Below are positions 9,677-17,925 of a stretch of 64,000 bases of DNA, one piece after another. The notes beneath the pieces are model-generated. The model saw nothing but the letters and a program-made list of their open reading frames with translations. It did not search any database and was not told where the DNA came from. The position numbers were made by a program, and so were the translations under genes. Within the stretch, counting starts at the first letter, position 1. Every line of letters begins with the position of its first letter. The DNA is from Sphingobacterium sp. HMA12 (GTDB taxonomy: Bacteria > Bacteroidota > Bacteroidia > Sphingobacteriales > Sphingobacteriaceae), in contig NZ_BEYR01000001.1 in NCBI RefSeq assembly GCF_002933815.1, positions 1,116,001 to 1,180,000 on the forward strand, given 5' to 3'.

Positions 9677-10504
9677 ATGAATAAAACAATTTTTATCACG
9701 GGAGCTTCTTCTGGTATTGGACAAGCGACTGCTTTATATTTTGCTAATGAGGGGTGGAATGTCGTTGCTACTATGCGAAGCCCTGAGAAACAGGATATTT
9801 TGCAAAATACAGATAATGTATTGGTTTTACCTCTAGATGTAGAAAATACAAAAGATATTCAGAGTATAATTGGCAAAGCAATTACTAAATTTGGGACCAT
9901 AGATGTTCTGCTAAATAATGCCGGCTTTGGGCAACACGGATTATTTGAGGCAACGACAGCACAGCAAATTCAGCGTCAGTTTGCAGTTAATTTTTTCGGG
10001 ACATTAGAAGTCACACGTGCCATGTTACCATATTTCCGTAAACAAAAAAGTGGAAGCGTCATTACGATTACTTCTGGCGTTGGCCGCGTAACAGTTCCTT
10101 TGGTTTCGACTTATGCAGCATCCAAATTTGCGTTGGAAGGTTTCTTTGAATCACTTTCATTTGAATTGGCATCACAGAATATAAAGGTAAAAATCATTGA
10201 GCCAGGAAACATTGCTACGAATTTTGAACAAACTACAAAAGCAAATTTTGCGACTGATGAGTCCTTAACGGATTACAGCGAGTATTTGCAAGAAATGGAT
10301 GAAGTATTCAAAAGTATTTATAGTGGAGGTGGCTCAACAACCAAAGATGTTGCCGCAGCAGTTTTCAAAGCGGCAACAGATAATACATCGGTTTTGCGCT
10401 ACGTAATTGGTTCGGATCTACAGCCACTTATCGATATCCGCAATGGGGGAACTGATGAAGCGTATATGAATGTCTTAAGAAATACATTTGTACCAAAAAG
10501 TTAA
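9677..10504 (+). CDS. Short-chain dehydrogenase/reductase (tandem paralogue)
   Basis: 275-aa classical SDR with TGASSGIG (8-15), NNAGFG (80-85), Ser133, Tyr146 and Lys150 (YAASK). An in-frame ATG at 9641 would add 12 residues not seen in the paralogue; the ATG at 9677 begins MNKTIFITGASSGIG, the same place as the gene at 8652, so it is chosen. A 206-base gap from the previous SDR may hold its own promoter. The gene ends just before a strong terminator. Substrate not predictable. Confidence 0.88.
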   Translation: MNKTIFITGASSGIGQATALYFANEGWNVVATMRSPEKQDILQNTDNVLVLPLDVENTKDIQSIIGKAITKFGTIDVLLNNAGFGQHGLFEATTAQQIQRQFAVNFFGTLEVTRAMLPYFRKQKSGSVITITSGVGRVTVPLVSTYAASKFALEGFFESLSFELASQNIKVKIIEPGNIATNFEQTTKANFATDESLTDYSEYLQEMDEVFKSIYSGGGSTTKDVAAAVFKAATDNTSVLRYVIGSDLQPLIDIRNGGTDEAYMNVLRNTFVPKS

Positions 10505-10517
10505 TTGAAGCTATTGT

Positions 10518-10559
10518 CAATACAATCCGAACAAATTAATTTTTGTTCGGATTGTATTG
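10518..10559. terminator. Strong intrinsic terminator, both strands
   Basis: A perfect 18-bp stem (CAATACAATCCGAACAAA) with a 6-base loop, followed by T-rich sequence on the plus strand. It separates the SDR genes from the converging SnoaL-like operon. Confidence 0.85.
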
Positions 10560-10625
10560 GTTTTCTTTTTTAAGTTTCCTTTATTCCCCATGTTAGGATA
10601 ACTGAAATTAAGGATGTACTTAATT

Positions 10626-11072
10626 TCATCTATTTTCAATCCAATCCACCATTAACTTCCGCTCCGCGAAAAGCCAATTTCCATTTTGTTTTATGTAAGT
10701 ATCATGGTATTTGATGGCTGCAACCATCAACTTTTGTATGCCATCCTCAATAGTTAGATGATGTGCTATACAATAAACTATACCTGTTGCCTCATTACCA
10801 TTCAGTTTTACGGAATTTTGCCCATTAAAGTGCATAGTGGTATTGTATGTATTAAGATTGTCAAATACAGGAAACAAATCTGCTCTGCTGCTTATGACCT
10901 GTGACGGGATACCTGATTTTGGGTCATAATACACTTCAAAATTGGTTTTTTCTGTAAATAAAGCCATTTGAGCCTGAGCATCTCTTGAATCGGCATAGAA
11001 GGCATAATTGTCTACTAGCTCACGAATGGCCAATCGGTCTTCCGCTTCCAAAATTTTTTGTTCGTAGTTCAT
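10626..11072 (-). CDS. SnoaL/NTF2-like protein
   Basis: 148 aa with the cone-shaped NTF2/SnoaL-like fold pattern: an N-terminal helix (LAIRELVDNYAFYADSRDA), the polyketide cyclase-like core MHFNGQNSVKLNG, and the C-terminal strands NWLFAERKLMVDWIE. Such small proteins are ketosteroid-isomerase-like enzymes or ligand binders. Its ATG overlaps the stop of the AraC gene upstream (ATGA), so it is translationally coupled to the regulator and is the last gene of a three-gene operon. Substrate unknown. Confidence 0.75.
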   Translation of the reverse strand: MNYEQKILEAEDRLAIRELVDNYAFYADSRDAQAQMALFTEKTNFEVYYDPKSGIPSQVISSRADLFPVFDNLNTYNTTMHFNGQNSVKLNGNEATGIVYCIAHHLTIEDGIQKLMVAAIKYHDTYIKQNGNWLFAERKLMVDWIENR

Positions 11073-11896
11073 CGGTATTGTTTTTTGATTTTTAAACTTT
11101 CGGTTGGCGTTACGCCATATTTATTTTTAAATGCTGTGTAAAAATGGGATAGGTTTTCAAATCCTAAATCCAAATAGATATCTGGTGGTCTTTTATTCTC
11201 GTGATGGATAAGACGATAAGCCTCTTTCAGTCTCATATCTTTTAGCCATTTTGCAGGGGAGATATTAAAGATTTTAATAAAATCTCGCTTGAATGACGCA
11301 ATACTTCTTCCGGTAAGTTTTGCAAAACTCTCTAATGGGGCCTTGTAATGATAATTATCCCGCATAAAATCTTCGAGATTGATTTTATGGGGCTCACTAA
11401 AATCAAAGAAAAAGTTTTTAAGTTCGGTGTTTAAATTTAATAACAATTCTATCGCTTCCGAAATTTTGGAAAATACCATTCTGCCATTTCCATCTTCTGG
11501 ATGTTCCAAATATGGAATTAAGGATTGAAAATAACTTTTTAAATAACTGTCAGGTTTTAATACGATATTCTTCTTACCCGAATACTTTTTATCACAAACA
11601 ATGTTATTGATTGCCGCAAATTTTTTTAAATCCTCGGTTTTCAGAATAATCGAAACCGCTTTATATTCGTTATCAGTGGCGGGAATTTTTAGAGATTTTG
11701 CAAATTGATTGCGATGAGCCAAGAGTATTCGTCCTTTCTTCAGTACAAAAACTCCTTGTTGATGAAAAATATGCGTTTCTCCGGACAATTGGAAGGCTAA
11801 GATATGTTCAGGTACAAATTGCTCATAGCCCCATTGATCCTTTGAGGTACATGAGTAAACAAATGAATTATCTTTTTGGGGTATTATAGTTTTCAC
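11069..11896 (-). CDS. AraC family transcriptional regulator
   Basis: 275 aa; N-terminal cupin-like sensory part (ILAFQLSGETHIFHQQGVF) and C-terminal double helix-turn-helix ending FENLSHFYTAFKNKYGVTPT. Middle gene of an operon in which both junctions are 4-base ATGA overlaps, with a membrane protein upstream and a SnoaL-like protein downstream. It is a paralogue of the regulator at 7849 on the other side of the SDR genes. Likely autoregulates its operon; the ligand is unknown. Confidence 0.85.
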   Translation of the reverse strand: MKTIIPQKDNSFVYSCTSKDQWGYEQFVPEHILAFQLSGETHIFHQQGVFVLKKGRILLAHRNQFAKSLKIPATDNEYKAVSIILKTEDLKKFAAINNIVCDKKYSGKKNIVLKPDSYLKSYFQSLIPYLEHPEDGNGRMVFSKISEAIELLLNLNTELKNFFFDFSEPHKINLEDFMRDNYHYKAPLESFAKLTGRSIASFKRDFIKIFNISPAKWLKDMRLKEAYRLIHHENKRPPDIYLDLGFENLSHFYTAFKNKYGVTPTESLKIKKQYR

Positions 11897-12393
11897 GATA
11901 TTGTATATTTCATCAACTGTTCACGATATGAATTATTCCTTGCTGAAGTATTGCTATCTACGATCAGTAGGAAAGAAGCAGTGACAATTAATGTAACCGC
12001 TATTGCTCTCCAGTTAGCAGATGGCATAACCATAAATAGGATTGCTGCTGTAATGATAATAAGAGGCAATACATTAAATACCGTTTTAAAATCATTTTGG
12101 GATTTTGTGGTACGTTCAATCTCTTTTTGGACGAATGCATTGGCATTCGTGTTGTATTCTTTTTGAAATGATTCCAGTCGTGGTTTATTAGCTGCATACA
12201 GCCCAATACCGACAGCTATAAGAAAAAGGCCTGAAACGATTAAAGGAATTACAAAAGCTTTGGCGGTAGTTGTTTTACCCCATAAAGCGAAACCAATTGC
12301 GCTTAGAATTACGATAACACTGAATAAACCAATTATTTTGGCTGAGAATAATTCTGACTTTGCCCACTCGGTACTTAATCTTAAGATATCCAT
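11893..12393 (-). CDS. Four-TM integral membrane protein of unknown function
   Basis: 166 aa with hydrophobic segments at about residues 20-37, 45-66, 105-122 and 127-146, the two pairs being separated by a charged stretch that could form a short coiled coil (residues 70-100). No family recognised with confidence. It is the first gene of the operon shared with the AraC and SnoaL-like genes. A 13-base palindrome TTTGTATTACAAA lies 11 bases upstream of its start (12404-12416) and may be an operator overlapping the transcription start. Confidence 0.65.
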   Translation of the reverse strand: MDILRLSTEWAKSELFSAKIIGLFSVIVILSAIGFALWGKTTTAKAFVIPLIVSGLFLIAVGIGLYAANKPRLESFQKEYNTNANAFVQKEIERTTKSQNDFKTVFNVLPLIIITAAILFMVMPSANWRAIAVTLIVTASFLLIVDSNTSARNNSYREQLMKYTIS

Positions 12394-12594
12394 TTGTACT
12401 AATTTTGTATTACAAATTTCAATAATTTATTCCAGCAATTACTTTTTTAAAGGATCATTTTTTTATTTCTCAAAGGTTCAAAGATTTGAAAGTCATCGGA
12501 AACGTTGATATTTGCAAATGAGTACATTATCTATGTAAAAGTCAGACTTCTATTTTTACTACAGCTTATATGCTATACCACTTTGAGGAGATGT

Positions 12595-12641
12595 AAATGA
12601 ACACTAGTGTCCCGATTTTAATGGGACACTAGTGTTCATTT
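12595..12641. repeat. Perfect 19-bp inverted repeat in an intergenic region
   Basis: Arms 12595-12613 and 12623-12641 are perfectly complementary around a 9-base loop. Each arm also contains its own palindrome (AACACTAGTGTT). It lies about 95 bases downstream of the EamA gene's stop, but there is no T-run on either side, so it is not a standard terminator. It could be a processing site, a protein-binding site or a small mobile-repeat remnant. Confidence 0.6.
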
Positions 12642-12736
12642 CTCATTTTATGTTAGACTTTTCATTGAGGTATGTACTCTATACGACATAATTATAGAGT
12701 TTAATCTCCTTATTAATTGACAGAGATTCTTCTTTT

Positions 12737-13609
12737 TTAACCTTTAGTTCTTAGAACACGATTCATTTGTAGCCCCAAAGAGAGAGCAATCAGGGCAAGC
12801 CCAATAAAGAATGGTAGACTTAACTCACTATACTCTTTGAAAAATACAACGGCGAGTATGATCGAATAGATCGGCTCAAGATTGAAGTTGAGGTTTACGG
12901 TAAATGCTGAAATGTATTTGAGTGCTTTGTTTAACAATACATACATAAGAACAGTGCATACACCAGCAAGAAGCACTAGAAGACCAGTATCTGTTAAAGT
13001 CGGGACTAGATATTCGACTGGATTAAAATAAAGGAACATAGGTAGTAACACGCCGATTCCTACTGTACCGCCCAGCATTTCTATTCGAGTAATCATGATT
13101 GCATCAAAATCCTTACTCAGTTTCTCATTAAAAATAGTAAAAAGAGCGACCAATAGTGAAGATATTATGCCAAGTATAATTCCTGTTCTATACATTGTAT
13201 CGAAACTGAAAATTAGGAATATTCCGATAAGTGTCAATAAACTTAAGAGTATTTCGATCCATGACGCCTTTTGCCTTTTTATTAACGGACCTAAGATAGA
13301 CGTAAAAAAGCCAGTGAGACAAAAGCATACCACTCCGACTGAAATGTTTGCATATTTAATACTTCCATAAAAGAATACCCAATGTAACCCAAGTAGAAAA
13401 CCAACAGACAATATTTGGAAATAATTTTTTCGGTTTATTGTTTTAGCGCTCTCCTTTAAAAAAGGAGAGGCTATAAAAAGTATGATAGTTGCAAACAACA
13501 TTCTATACCAAGTGAGTAATACTTCATTTAAAATAATGAGTTTCCCAAAAATGGCAGACAGCCCTGCCAGAACAATAGCGATGTGTAAAAGAAAAAATGC
13601 TTTCTTCAT
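12737..13609 (-). CDS. EamA/DMT family permease
   Basis: 290 aa, very hydrophobic, with about ten predicted membrane helices arranged as two homologous five-helix halves, as in the drug/metabolite transporter EamA family. Typical elements include LLGLHWVFFYGSIKYAN in the first half and NFNLEPIYSIILAVVFFKE in the second. Probably exports or takes up a small metabolite; substrate not predictable. Monocistronic: it has 268 bases upstream without a gene and the inverted repeat at 12595 downstream. Confidence 0.85.
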   Translation of the reverse strand: MKKAFFLLHIAIVLAGLSAIFGKLIILNEVLLTWYRMLFATIILFIASPFLKESAKTINRKNYFQILSVGFLLGLHWVFFYGSIKYANISVGVVCFCLTGFFTSILGPLIKRQKASWIEILLSLLTLIGIFLIFSFDTMYRTGIILGIISSLLVALFTIFNEKLSKDFDAIMITRIEMLGGTVGIGVLLPMFLYFNPVEYLVPTLTDTGLLVLLAGVCTVLMYVLLNKALKYISAFTVNLNFNLEPIYSIILAVVFFKEYSELSLPFFIGLALIALSLGLQMNRVLRTKG

Positions 13610-13876
13610 TAATAAGTAATTTATGTAAAAAATATGACAATAAAATACCAGTCAGTTTTGTAAAAAAACTGGCAATAATAAATCCTGCGGTATGCAAGAT
13701 GCTTTTAGGTGAGGGGGTCTAAGGAACGATGTGTTGGTCGAACGCCTTTAAAGTTGTCATAATAACATTATTTTCTTTGGGGCTAAGATAAACATTAGTT
13801 TTGTTTTGTGGGTGGATAAAAATAATTTAAATCAATATCGTTTCATAGCTAATGGAAAGTAAATCTAATTGAACCT

Positions 13877-14161
13877 TCATCTACTTTTTTGAAGTAGCAT
13901 AATCTGTGCGATAGTCATCAAATAAATTTCCATAACATATTCCCCAAATAGCTGCACCAGATATGCAATGCTTGCCGAGGGAAAAAGCTTCATTAATTTC
14001 ACGATAGCTACCTCACGAATGTACCCGTCGTGATGACGGGTCATCAGACTAAGTTCTTCAAAACTAACCAGTGTTTCGATCTTAGTTTTCGTGATAGCAG
14101 TATATACCCTATGAGGAAATTTATATGTTTTTTCTAACCATAATAATTTGGTTTGTTCCAC
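13877..14161 (-). CDS. Small helical protein of unknown function
   Basis: 94 aa, predicted mostly alpha-helical; the part HHDGYIREVAIVKLMKLFP resembles a HEAT-like repeat, but one repeat is too little for a firm call. No signal peptide. The start is 7 bases downstream of the stop of the TonB-C gene, on the same strand, so it is probably expressed with it. Could be a cytosolic partner or a remnant of a longer HEAT-repeat protein. Confidence 0.5.
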   Translation of the reverse strand: MEQTKLLWLEKTYKFPHRVYTAITKTKIETLVSFEELSLMTRHHDGYIREVAIVKLMKLFPSASIAYLVQLFGEYVMEIYLMTIAQIMLLQKSR

Positions 14162-14168
14162 ACGTTAA

Positions 14169-14903
14169 TTATTTAGTTTTTCTTGCATCGTTTTCTAATT
14201 TTAGCATCCCTGCACTAAACAACAGCGGGAAGGTGTATCTACACTTTACAGCATGACCATTTTGAAATCCTGGTTTCCAAGGACTAGATTTTCGAATCAA
14301 TGTTATTAACGCTTCACCAGTTTGATAACCAATATCTTTGGCTATCTGGAAATTACTGAGCTTACCATCTTCTCCAACCGTAAAATTGATGATCAGTTTG
14401 CCATTTACTTTTGCCTTCTTGGCAGCCGTTGGCACTTCATAATGACTGATAACCCAATTTTTGAATCCAACTGAGCCATCAGGGGGCTCAGGAAATACCT
14501 CGTTGATTTCTGGAAGAGGATCCCTGATTGTGTCCTGCTGTACTATTTTCGATTTTGCTCGTTTCATTTTAAGGAATTCCTTTGTGCAGATAACAAGGAT
14601 ATCATTTGGATTACAACCGATTTGTCCTTCATTTTTTATATAATCAAAAGAAACGATCTGGCTTTCTATGGCAGCCAATTTTTTATTGAGTTTATCTCTG
14701 TGATCGATTGGATAGTCGATCCCGTCTATAACAAATGCTGTCTTTGGATCAGCGTGCAAGAAATCAACCAATGATTGATGATTGATTAAAACTGAATTTC
14801 TACGTATGGAATCCAAAATAAGGGATTGACCAAAAGCCTGCGATAACAGGACTATTGATAAAATACATATAAATGTTAACTTACGAACCCAGGAAATTCC
14901 CAT
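14169..14903 (-). CDS. Secreted protein with TonB C-terminal domain
   Basis: 244 aa with an N-terminal signal peptide ending near LLSQAFGQ and a C-terminal TonB-like domain (about residues 145-235), seen in KVNGKLIINFTVGEDGKLSN and the following SSPWKPGFQNGHAVKCRYT. Unlike a classical TonB it lacks a proline-rich linker and a membrane anchor that stays uncleaved, so it is better called TonB-C-containing. In Bacteroidota such domains often occur in periplasmic proteins not tied to transport. The middle 100 residues are not recognised. Leads a likely two-gene unit with the 94-aa gene. Confidence 0.75.
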   Translation of the reverse strand: MGISWVRKLTFICILSIVLLSQAFGQSLILDSIRRNSVLINHQSLVDFLHADPKTAFVIDGIDYPIDHRDKLNKKLAAIESQIVSFDYIKNEGQIGCNPNDILVICTKEFLKMKRAKSKIVQQDTIRDPLPEINEVFPEPPDGSVGFKNWVISHYEVPTAAKKAKVNGKLIINFTVGEDGKLSNFQIAKDIGYQTGEALITLIRKSSPWKPGFQNGHAVKCRYTFPLLFSAGMLKLENDARKTK

Positions 14904-14961
14904 TGTTTTAATATATAACTCAGTAGCTAAGTTACATATCTATTTTGTATCTTGATACAAC

Positions 14962-15102
14962 ATGGTTAATCTAGTTATAAGGAAAGTATTGAATGATTAT
15001 GTCGCTTTTATAAATGACTTCAAATATCAGTTCTCTCCGAATATGGAAGAATTCGAGAAAAAGAGCCGCCGAAATCGTTCGGGGCATATTCGGCGGAGAT
15101 AG
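14962..15102 (+). pseudogene. Short gene fragment, copy 1 of a duplicated small ORF
   Basis: A 46-codon ORF (starting MVNLVIRKVLNDYVAF) whose DNA and upstream flank match those at 56240-56390: both share the upstream string ATCTATTTTGTATCTTGAT, the start ATGGTTAATCTAG and the coding block around KSRRNR. After that block the copies diverge and this copy ends at a TAG. The end contains a GC-rich hairpin (CCGCCGAA with TTCGGCGG). Family not recognised. It may be a live small gene or, more likely, a truncated copy. Confidence 0.45.
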
Positions 15103-15187
15103 TATCCATTGTTCATTGGAACAAGTGAAAGTGACTTTCTTTGTAATTTTTTGTACCTTACTCCCGATTGATCTTAAATTAAGTTAT

Positions 15188-15697
15188 ATGCAAAATAAAA
15201 GATTAAGTCTTTCTTATAGTGAGTTTTTCTTGCGACGGATTGGACCTATCCTTCTCTTTGTTCATTTAGCGGTTTTACTAATTTTTTTTAGGTCTTGGCA
15301 CAAGGAAATCGTACTCATACTTATCATAAGTTTGACCTCTATATTTTTTATGTCTATGATTTCGTTTCTAGATTATTCCAAGCTTAAGAAGAATTTCTCC
15401 ATTAAACAGCTTAGTTTGGACGCAGACAAATTGACTATCGACAGTGTCTCCTATGCTGCAGATCAAATTCGAAGTATCACCCCTTTAAGCGCACAGAATA
15501 TATTGGATAAGTATAATATATATCTGATTGAGATCCTCACAGTGGACGGGCAACGTTATTTAGTTTTTGATCGAGACGTCGCATGGAAGTTAGAGTCTGC
15601 TACAATCAAATCACTGAGAGAGATAACAGCATTCAATCCAAAGATAATGGAAAGGAAATATATTGACGGAATTGTAGCTTTGAAATCTCAAGTTTAG
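15188..15697 (+). CDS. Membrane protein with cytosolic PH-like tail
   Basis: 169 aa from the ATG at 15188; the frame is open upstream to 15014 but that part overlaps the small ORF remnant and is not protein-like. Two closely spaced hydrophobic helices (about residues 17-35 and 40-60) are followed by a soluble part with strands such as LSLDADKLTIDSVSYAADQI and a C-terminal LVFDRDVAWKLESATIKSL. This layout (two helices plus a beta domain) resembles bacterial PH-like membrane proteins, but the assignment is tentative. Stands alone. Confidence 0.5.
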   Translation: MQNKRLSLSYSEFFLRRIGPILLFVHLAVLLIFFRSWHKEIVLILIISLTSIFFMSMISFLDYSKLKKNFSIKQLSLDADKLTIDSVSYAADQIRSITPLSAQNILDKYNIYLIEILTVDGQRYLVFDRDVAWKLESATIKSLREITAFNPKIMERKYIDGIVALKSQV

Positions 15698-16134
15698 TAA
15701 GCTCCGTAGATGATTGCCATCATTTTTGGATAAAAGGATACTTGGTCTTCCCATGATAATTGAAGTTAAATCTTTTTTAGGAAAACAATCTCTTAGTTTT
15801 TAGTGAACTATGTCCAAATTACGCTGACGATTTACATAACATGCATGTATTGTGGCGTAAATTGGTCATAGATTCAGTTCTTATGTTTCATATGGGGTGG
15901 ACAAATTGTGGACAATTTCGATTGTTCAACGGTGTTACAGTACTTCTAACAAAGCTGTGTAATTGGCTTTATATATGTCTTTTATAACGTTTTTTATCTC
16001 ATTTATTAAATTATTACTAGATCTTATGACTGTCCGTAATGCCTTACAAGCGGAACTATTATTTCTATATTCGATCGGCTCGTATTTATTTTTTCGGGTA
16101 GCTTATTTTGAAATCTTAGTACTAATAATTTAAT
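15698..16134. other. Intergenic region, no gene seen
   Basis: 437 AT-rich bases between the small membrane gene and the phospholipase module. No ORF with protein-like features, no clear terminator. It must carry the promoter of the module; no convincing TTG/TAnnTTTG pair is obvious. Confidence 0.5.
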
Positions 16135-17853
16135 ATGGAGACAGAAGTAACAGTTGAAAATTCCATTACAATTGCGTTGAAGTTTGAAAATTCAAAGTAC
16201 GTAATGGTCGGCGAAGACGGTATTCTTCGCGCACAAAGTGACAGTATAGGGCATTCGGAAACTTTTCAGTTATCCGTGATTGATGGAAAAATTGTCGCTT
16301 TGATGTCTTACAGTGGAAAGTACGTTTCGTTGATGGCAGATACCGTCGATGTGCTCGCAACGAACAGCTATACGATAGGGCTGACAGAGGTTTTTCAAAT
16401 AGTCGACTTTGAACATGATAAAGCTGCATTAGCAGCTGCCAATCAACTTTTTGTGCAGGTTGACGAAGCAGATGCCACGTTAAAGGCTACATCCAGCGAA
16501 ATCTCGATTTCATCGGTTTTTGAAATTGTATTTCTCTCTGGAGAAGATCATCTGTTGAAAAGTCCGCTTGGTATGGCGATAGGAACGGAAGAGCCTGTAC
16601 CTACCGCAATTCAAGAAGATTCAGATGCCATTTTTACGATTTGTTTCGGTGGAACGGGATGCTCCCGTGATGAGGGACAAGCGACGCGTTCTAGAAGTGA
16701 CATGAAAATATACAGTGACAAAACGGGGTATATTCCGATCAGAATTCACTGCGATATTTCTGAAAGTTTAAAAGCGGAGGCGCCAAGCATTTCGGTGAGA
16801 GGCGTAGGCGAAAATGATTGGGCGACGAACGAAGATGACAGTGAGCCTTTGTTTCTTGACGGACTGCTTCAGGTGGATGCATCACTGCATAAGTATTCGG
16901 AAAAGTATTCCGGAGGAAATCAATATTCTAAAACAGGGCAAATCAGTGGTTATGCGGCTCCTGCTCTTGCATTACATGCTGCAAACACCGCAGCTCAGGC
17001 TGCGAAAGATCAGGGAAAGAAGCAATTTAATTTCATTGGGCATAGTCGCGGCGCAGTAGAATGTATTATGGCAGCGTGGTTTTTGTATGCCTACGGTCCC
17101 GCAGAAGTCAAAAATATACAGGTTAACATTTTTGCAATAGATCCTGTTCCCGGTACGGGAGAGTGGTACGGTATTTTTACTCAGCTACCACCAAATGTGG
17201 TAAACTATGTTGGCGTATATGCCTGGGATATGTGTGTTCAACCAGTAGACAGACCTTTCAACGCTTTGGTTCCCAGACCAAATGGATTGATGACACAAAG
17301 AGGAAATGTTCCTAAATTAAAAAATTCTTGGTGGCCTTGGGATAAATGGCGGTACATCGCAGATGATGCGCAGTTGACCGATCCTTTAGCTCCCGCTTCA
17401 TTGGTGCAACCTGTTGGATATGAGTTGTTCGCTTGTCGAGGGAGACATAGTACGGTAGCGGGAAACTGCACATCGGATAGTGAATATAAGGCTGGTAATT
17501 ACTCGGAGGAAGTTACTCCAGTTCCTGAATTAGTCTATAAGATGGCTAGGGCTTACTTGACCAAATGGGGGACCAGATTCTCACAACCAAGTTCTGTAGA
17601 ACGTGATGTCGTCTCGCTACGAAAATTGATCAATACTAACCATCAGAAGTTTGATCAGATGGGAGGAGGCGAGACGCGGACTAGTATGTTTGCGATGAGG
17701 CCGTATGTGCGGCAAGTGTCGTCTATTCTTGGGCGTAATCCATTTAACACTTACTATATGGATGATGTCGTCGGTGATCCACCCTACAAGTTTGCTTATC
17801 CTGTCACCATTGAACGGACAAATGAGGCTTGGGTAAAGTGGAAATTTTTGTAG
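16135..17853 (+). CDS. Fascin-like beta-trefoil plus DUF2235-type lipase/hydrolase
   Basis: 572 aa. Residues 12-134 form three repeats of one pattern (KYV..., L.A.S.SI...E.FQ), as in fascin-like beta-trefoil domains. The rest is an alpha/beta hydrolase resembling DUF2235: FGGTGCSRDEG at 171-181, nucleophile elbow GHSRG with Ser304, likely acid Asp336 (AIDPVPG) and catalytic His438 (GRHSTVAG, comparable to the family's G-H-s-V-G-G motif). DUF2235 includes the Tle1 phospholipase effectors of type VI secretion. No signal peptide is seen. It is 72 bases upstream of a phospholipase D-like gene, so two unrelated lipase folds are probably coexpressed. No immunity gene or secretion gene is adjacent. 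Substrate and export are inferences. Confidence 0.7.
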   Translation: METEVTVENSITIALKFENSKYVMVGEDGILRAQSDSIGHSETFQLSVIDGKIVALMSYSGKYVSLMADTVDVLATNSYTIGLTEVFQIVDFEHDKAALAAANQLFVQVDEADATLKATSSEISISSVFEIVFLSGEDHLLKSPLGMAIGTEEPVPTAIQEDSDAIFTICFGGTGCSRDEGQATRSRSDMKIYSDKTGYIPIRIHCDISESLKAEAPSISVRGVGENDWATNEDDSEPLFLDGLLQVDASLHKYSEKYSGGNQYSKTGQISGYAAPALALHAANTAAQAAKDQGKKQFNFIGHSRGAVECIMAAWFLYAYGPAEVKNIQVNIFAIDPVPGTGEWYGIFTQLPPNVVNYVGVYAWDMCVQPVDRPFNALVPRPNGLMTQRGNVPKLKNSWWPWDKWRYIADDAQLTDPLAPASLVQPVGYELFACRGRHSTVAGNCTSDSEYKAGNYSEEVTPVPELVYKMARAYLTKWGTRFSQPSSVERDVVSLRKLINTNHQKFDQMGGGETRTSMFAMRPYVRQVSSILGRNPFNTYYMDDVVGDPPYKFAYPVTIERTNEAWVKWKFL

Positions 17854-17925
17854 GAGGGATGTTTGCAATTCGTATATAAAAACATCAATTTTTTAAAATT
17901 CTTAATTTTTAACATCAACTTGACT

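Noticed and set aside
13654..13672. CAGTTTT/AAAACTG hairpin upstream of the EamA gene
   Set aside because: Seven AT-rich pairs are expected by chance in this composition; no conservation can be judged from one copy.
17863..17925. TTG start for the kelch-PLD gene preceded by AGGAGGG
   Set aside because: The added 21 residues are a Phe/Asn/Ile-rich stretch unlike the protein, and purine-rich Shine-Dalgarno sites are not a reliable guide in Bacteroidota.
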